Shown here: piece by piece, positions 43,513 through 55,200 of the stretch
Layout of the letters: every line of letters begins with the position of its first letter
How positions within the stretch are numbered: the first letter of the stretch is position 1
Source: Undaria pinnatifida
Lineage: Eukaryota > Sar > Phaeophyceae > Laminariales > Alariaceae
Assembly: GCA_012845835.1 (NCBI GenBank)
Contig: JABAKD010000012.1
Span: 434,001 to 498,000, forward strand
Direction of reading: 5' to 3'
DNA length: 64,000 nucleotides
The notes under the pieces: model-generated
Told to the model about the DNA's origin: nothing
Database searches by the model: none
What the model saw: the letters and a program-made list of their open reading frames with translations, nothing else
Position numbers and translations under genes: made by a program

Positions 43513-44812
43513 GTTACGGTTACAAAAAACCAACCCTAAACGACGACGGCATTCCTCACCATGACCGTGGCCAATTGAATTACGATGCCAACATTAGCCT
43601 TGCTCACACATGCACCTGATTGCAGACTGGATTAGCGACCTGACAATGCATTCCTCGCATGATTCAAATGTCGTCCTAATACTGTAGCAATGCCTTAGAC
43701 TATATATTCAACTTCCTTCCAACGACACACTCAACGATATCCTACCGTGAGCTTCACGATGGACCGAGCGGCCAGGTGCTTTGTCGAGGTACCCGTCTTT
43801 TGTCTACGCAAACTTCCAAACTAGATATCTACCAAGCGTATTTTAGAAGAAAACATCATACATCCCGAGCAATGATATGAAACCAAATGCCATAGGGGTC
43901 ATCATCCTACGCCGTGGCTCTTGGTTGTGCTCGCAAACCCCAATTGCATTGTCCGCTTCGTCTGGGTGAAAGTCAGAACAAAACGGCCAGGGAACAAAGT
44001 CTCGGAGTCTTCATACCCAAAAGCATCGTTGTTTGACTCGGTTGCAGGCAGCGTCACACAACGCTGGGCTCTACTTGACCAACTGACGGGTGCATCTCGT
44101 ACGAATATATCCCTTCCCGGCACCGCACGTTTTTCGCTAGGCTTGACGCCAATAGCCTCCATCCCTATACAATTCAACATCCGATGTCTGCACGTATAGA
44201 CTATAGATTAGTCCTAAGTGGCTCTTCCATGCGCAGAATAAGCAATCACGCATGACTGCAACGCGGTAGCGCACATGTGCTCACACGCTCAAGCTGAAGC
44301 TGCCCGTGCGGTCTCGACATAGTGGACACTCCCACTTACTAATGATGCGTGTGGTCTATAACAGACACGACCGCATAGTTAGCGGGGACGCTGCAAGAAC
44401 GTAAGCATCGGCGACGGTCGCCCCATGGCTGAAATACAATGTTTTCGCTACACTTGGAAGGATCTGTGCACGACGGCTAGAATCAGACTGGTACGCAAAT
44501 ATTGCCCGCACACGATTTGTGTAGCTTCCGACGCGACACCTTCCCTCCCCAGGTATTCGCCCGCTATTGCGGCAGTTACCCGATTACCGACTCCCGACGA
44601 GCGCGTCACGTCACCCTCGCCGTGTTCGACGAAACCATGAACGTCGACACGAGGATATAGCGCAGAGAAACTGTTCTCTACCGATGTTTCGCTTACGTGA
44701 ACCCGAAAAATTTGAGCATCATTTGCTGGGCTCTCTTTTTCAACTACACGCTTTTAATCGTGCCAAAAATGGGCATTCCAATCAAAATACAGCCTGGTGA
44801 CAGTGCCGTAGT
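43513..44812. other. No supportable gene
   Basis: Opposing 92-codon frames at 43902-44199 and a 71-codon plus-strand frame at 44425-44640 lack motifs. The stretch is the 3' side of the GxxExxY paralog and shows no repeat of its C-terminal motif. Confidence 0.4.
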
Positions 44813-44813
44813 G

Positions 44814-45635
44814 TCAATGTAGGCGCTCCCGGTCGAATACGTCCGTCAGAGCGCTGGCGTCACCCCGAGGCAGTCGATGAAAATACGCAATCTCGGGCCT
44901 GTCGTCGTCACCGAGGGACGGTGGCGGCGTGTCGACCAAGTCTTCTTTCAACCCCCATATCCTCTCCTGGATGATTTCCCGGCACTCCTCGGGGGGAGCT
45001 TTCGGAAAATTGAGGATGAATCCGTGGTCAACACCACAGGCAGACATCAAGTGCTTCATCTGGGAGACGCTTTGATTGTTGTACCCCTTCAGCGACTTGT
45101 TCGCCTTCACTTCCATGATCGCCGTCGAACCGTCGCAAAGGGTCAATAAGGACTCAACCGTCGTTGTAGTCACCGGCGTGCCTTTATACTTGATAGTCTT
45201 TTTCTTGGCGGAAACAACAATGCTGCTCGCACACAACTCGATTCGGATGGCCTTTTTATAGGCCGCCAAGTTAGATTGCCAGCCAAGGGCCTCGACTATC
45301 GGTATGTGCATTGTCTTCAAGCGCTCCTTTAGTTCGTGGATGTTCTTGATCTTGCCTGAGTCGACCCTGTTGTGGTTCAAGGTTTGGACTGGGTCGACAC
45401 TCTCGGAGCTAACAGGTTCCAACCTCAGGTTGCTTGCCTTTGAGGTCAGTTCGTCAGCAGCAGTCGGAGTCTTTCTTGGAAGATTTCCGTCTAGTTGGTC
45501 TCTTTGCTGCTCTTCCGTCGTAGTTGAGATATTTTCCGGTGCCTCGCCCAGGACTGAAGAGGAAGCGAACGGAAAACCATGGGACCCAGCCAGGCGAAAC
45601 AAACGCACATGAAGCAAGCGCGTTAAGAATAGCAT
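44814..45635 (-). CDS. Divergent GxxExxY-family protein with presequence-like N-terminus
   Basis: I take ATG 45635 as the start, giving 273 aa; the open frame extends 36 codons further upstream without a better ATG context. The N-terminus (MLFLTRLLHVRLFRLAGSHG) is Arg-rich and amphipathic, like a mitochondrial or plastid presequence (inference). Residues about 95-210 align with the intact 201-aa copy: KIKNIHELKERL, AAYKKAIRIEL, KYKGTPVTTTTVESLL, CDGSTAIMEVKA and VDHGFILNF. Relative to that copy the Glu at position 64 is Leu123 here, and the Asp at 103 is Glu161; the ExK pair (E175, K177) stays. It may therefore be an altered or inactive nuclease-like protein. The C-terminal RPEIAYF (246-252) is kept. 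It ends with TGA. Confidence 0.75.
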   Translation of the reverse strand: MLFLTRLLHVRLFRLAGSHGFPFASSSVLGEAPENISTTTEEQQRDQLDGNLPRKTPTAADELTSKASNLRLEPVSSESVDPVQTLNHNRVDSGKIKNIHELKERLKTMHIPIVEALGWQSNLAAYKKAIRIELCASSIVVSAKKKTIKYKGTPVTTTTVESLLTLCDGSTAIMEVKANKSLKGYNNQSVSQMKHLMSACGVDHGFILNFPKAPPEECREIIQERIWGLKEDLVDTPPPSLGDDDRPEIAYFHRLPRGDASALTDVFDRERLH

Positions 45636-45744
45636 GCGTTCGTCTCCTCGTTTCCAGTAGAGCAGTCGTGCTACAGCCGGAGTTACCCAAGTACATGTCA
45701 TCGGCGGCGCTCCTAGAGTCACTGTGCTCCAAAGACAAGTCAAT

Positions 45745-46370
45745 ACATTTGGATGATGCTGCGTGTTGTACTTCGCGAATATACTTGTTAGATAGATATC
45801 TCTTGGCTAGGTCATGGGATGAACGTCATGGGATTACGAGAAAGGTACATTTTTTTCTCGGCGTTGGTTTTGTGTGGGACACAAAGCTCCACGAGTGAGG
45901 ACCCTCAAACAACAAGCTATCATAGTATAGTATGTACCGCTGTGATCGTATCATTGGGCATTTTATCGTACAATGGTTGGATACATTTTGTCAGGGAGTT
46001 CAATTGCCATTATTGGCGTTTCTTGTTAGATCTTGCGATCTTGAGATACAAACGGGAATGTCCATGGCCGATGTCATGTCACTTCCCCGTGTGATAACGA
46101 ACGAACTATTGCATTGTAGACAAACGCACTCCGAGCCTACGAGGGGAAGTCCTTGGAGCTCATACCATCAGGCTCGCGGTCGCGCGAGTCGGTACAAGTA
46201 GTATAGGTGTAACCCTTACTGCGACACATCATTGACGCTGTTTAGCTGGCCAATCAACGCGTCTGCTCCCAAGAGAACGTGGACGGCATCGAAAACATGC
46301 GATCAATGGCTTTGACTTGGGGGAGTGCGTGCGTGCGGCATCAAACCGTTATACTCCGGAGTATATATAT
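45745..46370. other. No supportable gene
   Basis: A plus-strand frame at 45932-46201 (ending HQARGRASRYK) is mildly protein-like but unsupported. The palindrome ATACTCCGGAGTAT lies at about 46351. Confidence 0.35.
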
Positions 46371-46371
46371 A

Positions 46372-46582
46372 GTCTATATATTATAAAAATAAAATTACAC
46401 TCCAGTTGTGAGATCGAAGATTTTGTCGAAACTCACCTTTGCAAGCTGTGTGTGATACTCCGATCGCGCGTATTACGGGTTGTGTGTCCTCATTAAGGAT
46501 ATAGGTCGGCGACTCCCCTTGCAACTACAGTGTAGCTATCAGGGTCAACAGGGTGATGTTAGGCAGTCTGTGCGCGGAAATA
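46372..46582 (+). mobile_element. Family 1 terminus fragment, forward
   Basis: ATTATAAAAATAAAATTACA, then CTCCAGTTGTGAGATCG up to GTGCGCGGAAA, where it is cut off by ATATATATG and a second terminus. About 205 bp. Confidence 0.8.
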
Positions 46583-48568
46583 TATATGTATATATTATAA
46601 AAAATGAAAATACACTCCAGCTGTGAGATCGAAGATTTCGTCGAAACTCATCTTTGCAAGCTGTGTGTGATACTCCGATCGCGCGTATTACGAGTTGTGT
46701 GTCCTCATTAAGGATATAGGTCGGCGACTCCCCTTACAACTACAGTGTAGCTATCAGGGTCAACAGGATGATTTTAGTCAGTCTGTGCGCGGAAACTGTA
46801 AAACCCGTTTCTGAGGGGGACAAAATCTGACAGCTGTGAAGGGAAATGTATCCTTTTATCAAGTGAACCTTGTAAGTCGAATAACCGGTGAGGGGGGTGG
46901 GGCGGAGTTTTGAAGGACGTGGGGGCCTGGTTTTGATCAAAAGCGAGCGGGTTTGGAGGGGGGGGGGGGGGGGGAAGGGGGCAATTTGTGCATGTAAGCT
47001 ATAAATCCTTTCGAGGGAATAAATCTGACGGTTTTGGCACCAGTATATTATTGGGGGCGGGGGGGGGGGGTTGGGGCGGGGGGGGGGGGGGGGGCGTGTG
47101 GGGCAGCTCAATATGTGCGTGGAAACTATACATTATTTTGAGGGGATAAATGTGACGGTTTTGGAAAAAATACATCAGTTTATCATGTATATCCTGGGGT
47201 AAGTCGTACAATCAGTGAGTAAAGAGAGGGTGGAGTGTTCGAGGGGGTGGGGTTGGGATGGGTTGGGGGGGAGGTGGGGGGGGGGGGGGCGGGGGGGGGG
47301 GGGGGAGGAAGGGCTTTAGGTAAGGGGTTTGTTATACGTGTGGTGCTAGGTCTAGGCGATGGTGCGGGTGATGGGGAAGAAGGGGGCGTTCGAGGCGGGG
47401 GGGGGGGGGGGAACACAGCGGCATGGATGGCTCTCGAAAGATAATGAATGATATCCTGTGCGTGAAGTGTTTATTAATGTGGCGGATTTCGATATTTGGT
47501 GGGGCGTTTGAGTAAGGGAGAGCAAGAGGGGGGGGGGGGGGGGGGGGAGATTTTTTGGGAGGTTTAGGTCACAAATAATATTCAAATACACGTCGGCTGT
47601 GAGATCAAAGATATGTAGCAGCTTGTTATACGCGTGGTGCTAGGTCTAGGCGATCGTGCAGGTGGTCGGAAAAGAGGGGGCGTTGGAGGGGGGGGGGGGG
47701 GGGGGGGGGTTGGGGGGAAAATAATTGAAAACTACGTCATGGATGGCCAGAAAGATAATGACGTGATATCAACTGCGTATAGGTGTTTATTACTCAGGCC
47801 GATTTTGATTGTGAGTGGGGCGTTTGGACAAACTAGGCGGAAGGGGGGGGGAAATCGGGGGACGGAGGGGCGGGGGGGGAGGGTTGGGGTTTTTTTAATG
47901 AACAAGAGGGGTCAGTGGAGGGGGAGGGGAGGGGGGGGGGGGGCGGGGGGCGGGACATTTCAATATGTGCGCGGAAACTATAAATCCTCAAAGAAAGGGC
48001 ACAAACCTGACGATTGAAGCAATAAGACATCCCTTTATATCATCTGGCTTGTAATGTTTACTATTCTAGAAGGTTTGATGTTAGATGCAGCATGCAACCC
48101 AGTGTTTAAGTGTAGTAAATAACGTGTTAAATCTTCATAATTTGTTGTTGTATGATACGTCGATCGAAAGCTAGAATATTTTCTAGAATATTTGTAGGTA
48201 CAGTACCATTATTTTCTGACATCGCTAATTATAAGAAAGAGATACGTATTGTCAAATACAACAGGCGAGGTGATGTGGTCATGCACTGTTTGTCACCATC
48301 ATCATACAGTTACCATTATTTTCTGACATCGCTAATTATACGAAAGAGATACGTATTGCCAAATACAGCATGCGAGGTGATGTATGTGGCCATGTACTGT
48401 CTCCGCCATTAGGTATTAGAGGGAGGGATGCGAATCGTCAGTTTTAAAGGAACGCTTGGTATACATGTGCTCAATTACGTTACCTCGTTAGTCATACTTG
48501 GTATACACGCGCTCAATCACGTTTCCTCGTTAGTAATACTTCGCTTGGCATAGGTTGGGAGGCGATCA
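46583..48568 (+). mobile_element. Family 1 repeat, forward, 2.0 kb
   Basis: A full terminus, then G runs at 46957-46975, 47055-47095, 47265-47305, 47395-47410, 47527-47548, 47685-47710, 47845-47880 and 47920-47955, then TTCTAGAAGGTTTGATG, two copies of the far-end module (48220-48300, 48310-48420), and the start of a single 50-bp unit cut at 48568. The G tracts are longer and more numerous than in other copies, in line with slippage. Confidence 0.8.
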
Positions 48569-48749
48569 TGTATATATATATCACATGGTTGCAGCATGGC
48601 AGCTGATGATGCTTGTACCGCCACGCTTTCTTCCTATATTAATCGGTTGGTAGCGTGTGGCACTCAGTGTGTCTTCGAGTACCATATATGCATCAGTCTA
48701 TATGGGTGTCGAACGGGCTAAAAGGGGTAAACCACTCTCCCGGCAGGAA

Positions 48750-49580
48750 ATGGAAGCTCCCATCGAATGGAATCACAGGCTGTCCTTCGACGTAGTGGAA
48801 GTTTCCGCGAACCATTAATATTTTGAGCTGAAACCGTTAAAGCTCCCATCGAAGCGGAACTGGAAGCTTCCGTGTGTTAAATATCAGCCTATCTATTAAT
48901 TGGATTAATAGTCTGCAGTAACTAGCTGAACTTTTTAATTTTGAGACCGTACGGATGCAGTAAAGGCTTCCATTTTCCATGGAAGTTGAAGCGTCCCCCG
49001 TGGAGGTTTAGTATGTTTCCACCGACTTTTTCTGTAGAAGTTGCAGTTGGCACTTCTACGGAAGGTACTACTGAGCAGCTGTATGTACTGTACAGTAGGG
49101 GCACTCGATTCCGCCTATTTCCCTTTGCCTGTACGATATGCGTCTCCGTGCGTTTCGAAGAGCTTTCATCGATCTCTACCCACCTTCACTCACGAATTTC
49201 CGTGTACTTCCACGAGCTTCTACGTGCGTACGCTAACCCTGCCTAGCCCAAACGCTCTATCGCTTACTCACACCCTACCCCATGCCGACGGTCTCTGCGG
49301 ATTGTTGTGCGTTGGCAAGATTATTTTGTCGCTTGTGTTTAAAACCATTTCAGACTGATGTGTTTGAAAAACCTATAGACTAGGTCTCTGTGTTTGAGTG
49401 GATGGAAATATCCATCGAAGCTCGTTGCCTCATCATGGAATATTCCACGTTTCTTGCATGGAAGCAAAGCTCCGTTTTCAAGGAAGTGTATGACTTTCAT
49501 AGAATGAGTTCGTGGAGTTAGACTAGGCCATGGAACTAGTTCATGGAATTTGTTCATGTAATTACTGGAAGCTTCCACGC
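48750..49580. repeat. Degenerate GGAAGCTTCC-palindrome-rich region
   Basis: GGAAGCTCC, GGAAGTTTCCGCG, GGAAGCTTCCGTG, GGAAGTTG and TGGAAGCTTCCACGC recur at irregular spacing, densest at 48750-48875 and 48960-49075, with a last one at about 49567. The core is self-complementary. No gene is visible. Confidence 0.5.
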
Positions 49581-49599
49581 ACATACACGCGGTTTCTGC

Positions 49600-52500
49600 G
49601 TACCTTCATAAACCGAAAAACAAGACTACTTATTAATGTGTAGACTAAAACCGTGGCAGGATGAAGATGTGGAATCGTTGTTCCGATGTGGAGTGGTCGC
49701 GATTTAATCCGTGTCCAAGAAGGTGTAATCATCACGTATGACAAAGACGCAAAAAAAAATGTATCCCCCGCGAGAACCGTTCGGATGGCCTGGAACACCT
49801 AGATCAAACTTCGCAGCGCTCGTGTTTCCGGCGCGTGGGTTTATGCAGCACAGACGAGGTGCTCGCACCAGAGATACCCCATATACAAGTGGCAATAAAA
49901 CATGGTCGTACGTGATTCTGTTCCTGAAAATAAAAAACCCCTTGGACTGCTGTATGTACCAGATATTGGTACCATGTATTGGTATCGGTTAATTGTTGCC
50001 TTGCCTTTGGTTTGATCACCGTTTGCGTACGATGCCGTCACCAAAATCGCCTTACTATATTGGAAACCCTAGAGAGAGTCCAATGTATACACAAAACGTT
50101 GCAAAAGAATCATCAGTGCACATTGCGAACAAACTCCCTCTCCCGACCCGACGCCTTTAAAATACAAAGTTCGTGCCGAAAGGCAGGGAGGCTCGTCACG
50201 TACACTGTCTGTGTTTTAAATGTTGCAATCTCTTAAACCCCCCCAACCAAGTCATTTGTATATTTGACTCGATCCGCTTAGAACTGCCAGCGCTTTCTTG
50301 ACGACAATTTCCAAGCGAGCGATGCATTTTGCGGTAGGTCAAAGGTTGAGCAAAATCAAGTGCTTACTTCTGCTGCTTGTGTCGCCGTCCATGACTTGCC
50401 TCCCTTGTTTGCTTCAAGCTCAAGGTGATTGATTCCACAGGACTCTGAGTAATGGGAACGGGGCGCAGGGGGAAGGGGGGGATTTGGGTGCGTCAATTCC
50501 AAGAAATAAATGCCGTAGGCGCATGGCCGAGGCGGAGTACATCATTTTTTTCACCAGCCCAGAACACACCGCATGCACCAAGAGCGAAGCACGATGTGGC
50601 ATGTGGTGTTCGACGGCTGGATCAAGGCACTGACTGGTAAGGTTTACCCCCAATTCTTAGTACTGGATTTGATCCGGTCGCGCGAGTTACTCTGTACCAA
50701 CCTCGCTGACAAATAAATACACGGTCCGCGATTTGTTTGGTGCAGCGTGTGTGTAGCTAAGCATCCATTTTCGTATTAATATCGAGAATAGAATGTTAAA
50801 CAGCACTCGGAAGAAAAAAATAAAATTCGAAAACAAGAAAAAAAGAAAGGAACAGGGGGGTGGGTCACTCGCGCGAGTGACGCCGAGCAACTGAAAAAAA
50901 AGTGTCCAAACGGGGGTAAAGTGCCAAAAAGGGGTAAAACAACATATCTCCCCCCCACCGTACCATCGGTCACTCACTGCTAAAGGACTAGCTAAATCCT
51001 CTACTCGCAGAACCATTTGTCGGCCGGACGTCGGCATCCTTTGGGTGCTTTCTTGCCAATCATGGATGACAGCGTCGAACGACGTGATATCTTTTCTGAT
51101 ATGCCCACTTCCAGAAGCAGTAGTCTACTCGGTGAACCAGGCACTTTCTACTGTAACGGCTTCGTGGTTGCCGCGTCATCTTGGCACTATTAATAGGTGA
51201 TAGCGCCCCCCTTCTTTCGCGAAGTTAAGATCCTCCATCCCGTACAACAACATGATCTACTGTACGTCCTGTGCGATCATCATCACTGGTACCGCCAAAA
51301 ACCAAAAACTAAGGAAAATCTTGAATGCCTCTACTAATAGCTAGCGTAGCCAAGACTATTGTACAGTAGGTTAGTGTGATTCCCATGTATGTCGAAAATG
51401 AGGTTAGGGTCGTGTTCTCGCTACGGTAATGTTTTGCTTCGATCGCTGGTCGTCAACGTTGGGCGCGCCACGACTTGCCACGAAGCCTTCCGGGGTCGAA
51501 ATACAATTGCATATCTCGGGTGGTCTGGTGACCATGTCTACCGACCACAAGAAGAGCGTCGATATGTTGTAAGCATGTTTTCTACGCACGGTTGAAAATC
51601 CTCGAGTGAGTGCCTTTCGCGACTTTTCTCTCAGTACGTACGCCCTTTACGTTTTTCTGGTTGTGCGTACTGGTTGGGCAGCTCGAACGAAAATACAGAC
51701 GAAAACGAATTATCGCATTATTTTAATTCTCAGTTGATAGGCCGGCGATATACCACGTGCGCAGCTTCGTCAAATTGTTTCTGCTCGATAACAGCAACAC
51801 ACAGTGATACAGCCAGAGCACAGCAGTACGGCATCATGATCGCAGATCCTCTGCAAGCAGCACCTGCAGGCGAACCGCAACAACACCCCACGCATCCGAG
51901 GGTGTTTGGATAATAGCGATAGCACGGTGCATAATGAAGATGTTTCAACACATCATGCTCTCGAAAATGAGGCTGAGGGGTTAGTTTTAGTACGATTTGC
52001 CGAGCTGGGAGAGATCGATGCCCTCGTGGGCCCGAACTATCGTCGCGCCGGCCTCGTGGTCTGGAGTTCTTGCATTCTCGTGTAGATATTTGGATAGATC
52101 GTGTCATTTTGCGCAGACTCCATCGCCTACAGCGCACGGTTCTCTAAGCTCTTTGCGCCTCGGATCTAGGTCGTGAAGCCTGTTTGATCCCCCCCCCTGT
52201 GCGTTCGAGCTCACGCCGGGGGCGAGGGGGGCTGTATCCCAGACCATCTCTCACAGTTTGCCTCATCTAGGTTCATATGATAGGATCCAGCTATTAGACC
52301 GCATTGCTTTTTGTGGGGAAAGCGTAACGGATCGAACACTCACACGAGAGATATTTCCTACCTGGTAGGGACACGAGGCGCAGCCTGCTCAAGTGTAAAA
52401 ATAGTAGTCGTAAGTGAATGGTGTTCACCAAAGACGGTCGCACACGGTAGCGACCGACTCTAGCTTGTACCGTACACGTGTCGATGCTATGACACCAACC

Positions 52501-53370
52501 CTTGCTTCGCGATATCGTACCCATCTGCGCGGGCTGATGGCGAACCTACTGGCTGGAGAGGGGTACCATATGTGTAGATCGTGATTACATAGCTTCAAGA
52601 ACAACTCGAGATTTATGTGCCCCACGCTGCGGCTGCAACACCTGGAACCACCGGGCCCAGTGAGAATCATCGTGGTATGATCATGGTATGACCATGGTAT
52701 GACCATCGTATCCTCCTGGTGGGGTGTGTAATTACCTCTGGTTCCTTCCGTACCGGCGGTCTGACGCCTTCGATCGCCCTTGAGGCAGCTGGGATCCTCG
52801 GCAACCGTCGATGTGTCCTCTGGTTGTTCGTTTGGATCTCTCACAACAACAATAATAAACGTCACGGGTGTAAAGGGTTGCCTACACCTTCGCAGGCGTC
52901 ATGAAATATGACGGTTACAGGATACTGCGTATGATACGTGGGATAGGAGCAAATACGAGGCTCAATCTCCCCCTGTCCACTGTCCACTCTCATATGATCA
53001 TCTCTCAATGCAGGGAATCGGCGCCAGTAGAGGGACGGCTCTCTCCAGAGCGGTCCCAATGATGTTTTCTTCGCGAGGATACACGGATTTCGTACTGGTG
53101 CAGGTTTCACGAGACAGGACTTAGCTTAAAAGTTGGAGGTTTAAAGAAACTACGTTGTGGTTCGACGTTGTGTGCACAACAAAGAAACCCATGTTTTGGT
53201 ACTGACCTACAGCTGTGATTTAGGATACACCCAGCCTCGCCTACGCATGTGGGGCCGGCCCAAAAAAAGATTGTCGCGTACTTTTGCGTAGGAGGCATAG
53301 ATGACGAATACCAACCCACTCGTAGTTCATTCGCACCCATTCTTGGAGTAGATACAGCTATTGTGCACTG
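49600..53370. other. Gene-free stretch
   Basis: No frame has a recognisable motif. An 84-codon frame at 49738-49992 and a 146-codon minus-strand frame at 52425-52865 are mildly protein-like; a short CATGGTATGAC repeat lies at about 52673-52710. The 18-bp palindrome at 50864-50881 is listed separately. Confidence 0.4.
50864..50881. repeat. Perfect 18-bp palindrome
   Basis: GTCACTCGCGCGAGTGAC is its own reverse complement. It matches the near-palindrome at 754-773 and is preceded by a G6 run. Confidence 0.85.
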
Positions 53371-53450
53371 CTGTGTAGACTATAGTCTATAGTTTGTGGA
53401 TTGTAGAATCTATAGTCTAGTCTATAGACTAGTTTGTGGATTGTAGAGGG
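53371..53450. repeat. Short duplication with TAGTCTATAG palindromes
   Basis: GTCTATAGTTTGTGGATTGT and CTATAGACTAGTTTGTGG are two versions of one 40-bp unit separated by self-complementary CTATAGTCTAGTCTATAG. Confidence 0.7.
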
Positions 53451-53763
53451 TCTACCTCTTCTTTGCTGCCATTATTGCTGATATTGAATACCAGGCACGA
53501 AATAAAAACATCACAATTGATAATACCACTTCGCACAATACTACAATCCAGTACCTACTGTTGTAGCTCCACGAGTTAGAGGCGATGTACTCCGCTTCTT
53601 GCCCCATCGATAACCTACACGGAGTCATACAGGCTATCGTTGGCGCGCACGCGAGGCTGCCCGTGCGGCGGGGGGCGGCGCAGCCTGGGCTACGCCTCGA
53701 ACCCCGCGACAACGCACAGTATTTAACCAAATGCCGAGCTTGTCTGAACTCCAGTCATAGGAA

Positions 53764-55132
53764 GCCCACGGGTTTTATCTGGGATACCCATGGTTGGCCC
53801 GTGGGCGACCCACGGTGGCCATTGGACGACCCATGGGCGACCCATAGCAAACCAGTCAGTGGGTGTCACATGGGCGACGCATGGGCAAATCACCAAACAA
53901 ACCATAGTCCACCCATGGGCCACCCATGGTTCACCCGCAGATAGACCACTGGTCACTCATGAATCACCGTGGGTGCCCCCCATGGGTGCCCCATGGGTGG
54001 TGAATGGGCTGACCGCGGATGAGCTATTGATAACCCGCGGGTGGCGCGGGAGTGACCCACGGGCTATCCTTGGGTGACCCAAGGGCGAGTAATGGGCAAC
54101 CCATGTTTGTCCCGTGGATAATCCGGTGGTAAACCATGGGCGACCCGTAGGCTAGCACCAATAAGGCATGGGTTACTCACGGGTGATACTGCTGGCCCAT
54201 GGGTAACCGACGGGGCACCCGATGGTATTTCCGTGCTAAGAACAGGGGTCCCCCACGGGTTACCCGCGTTGGCCCAGGAAGTACAATAACAGCTCATGGA
54301 TTACCCACGGGTGACCTGCGATCCACCCATATTGTTGGCCCTAGGGGTCACCCATGCGTCACCCACGGGTAGCCATTGGGTCATCAACGGGTCACCTATG
54401 GATCACCCACGGATAGCCCATGGGCATCCGTGAGTGACTCGTGGGCGAGTCGTGGACGAGTCGTGGACGAGTCATGCCTTTACCGTGGACAGTCCGTAGG
54501 TGACCCGCGGAGGGCCCATTGACCCATCGGCTAGCATCACTAACTCATGGGTTACCCTCGGGTGATTGTGCTGGCCCACGAGCCATCCATGGGTCACTCA
54601 TGAACTTTCGCTGCTAGCCAAGGGCTAACCCGTGGTTCACCCGTGGTGGCCAATGACTCAGTAGTACTGCAACAGCCCATTGATCACCCACGGGTCACCC
54701 GCGGATAGCCCATGGGTAACCCACGGTTCACCCACGGCCCGCCCATAGCTCAGTCACGGTTCACCCATGCATGGGTCACGCACGGATAGCCCTTGGGTCA
54801 CCGACGAGTCACCATGGGTCACCCACGGATAGATTATAGGCAATCGTGGTTGATCCATTGACGATTCATGGATGATGACCCATGCCTGCCGTATGGGCAA
54901 CCCGTACGTGGTCGTAGGGCGATCCACGGGCGACCCATAGGCGTGCACCACTATATGATGGTGTTACCCACAACGTTATGCTGCTGGCCCATGGATCACT
55001 GATGGGTCACCTATGGGTCACTCATGACGAAGTACCAGCCTATGGATCGCGCACGGATCACTCGTGGGGTCCCATGACTTTGCAGTACTATAATAGCCCA
55101 TAGACAGATCACCCACAGGTCACCGCGGACGC
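53764..55132. repeat. Degenerate ACCCATGGGT / ACCCACGGGT satellite
   Basis: About 1.4 kb in which CCCATGGGT, ACCCACGGGT, GGTCACCCATGG and ATAGCCCATGGG recur every 10-25 bp with no fixed register. The core ACCCATGGGT is a perfect palindrome. A small detached patch lies at 57218-57325. All frames are partly open and none is a gene. Confidence 0.85.
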
Positions 55133-55200
55133 ATGCTGCGGCAGAGGTGACATGACGATCATTTTTTCTAATACTTCGCCTCACTTGAGGAGCTTAAGAC

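Noticed and set aside
49738-49992. 84-codon ORF from ATG 49738
   Set aside because: Composition is mildly protein-like on both strands and no motif is visible; not supportable as a gene.
52425-52865. 146-codon minus-strand ORF
   Set aside because: No ATG context, motif or codon bias; it crosses a short CATGGTATGAC repeat.
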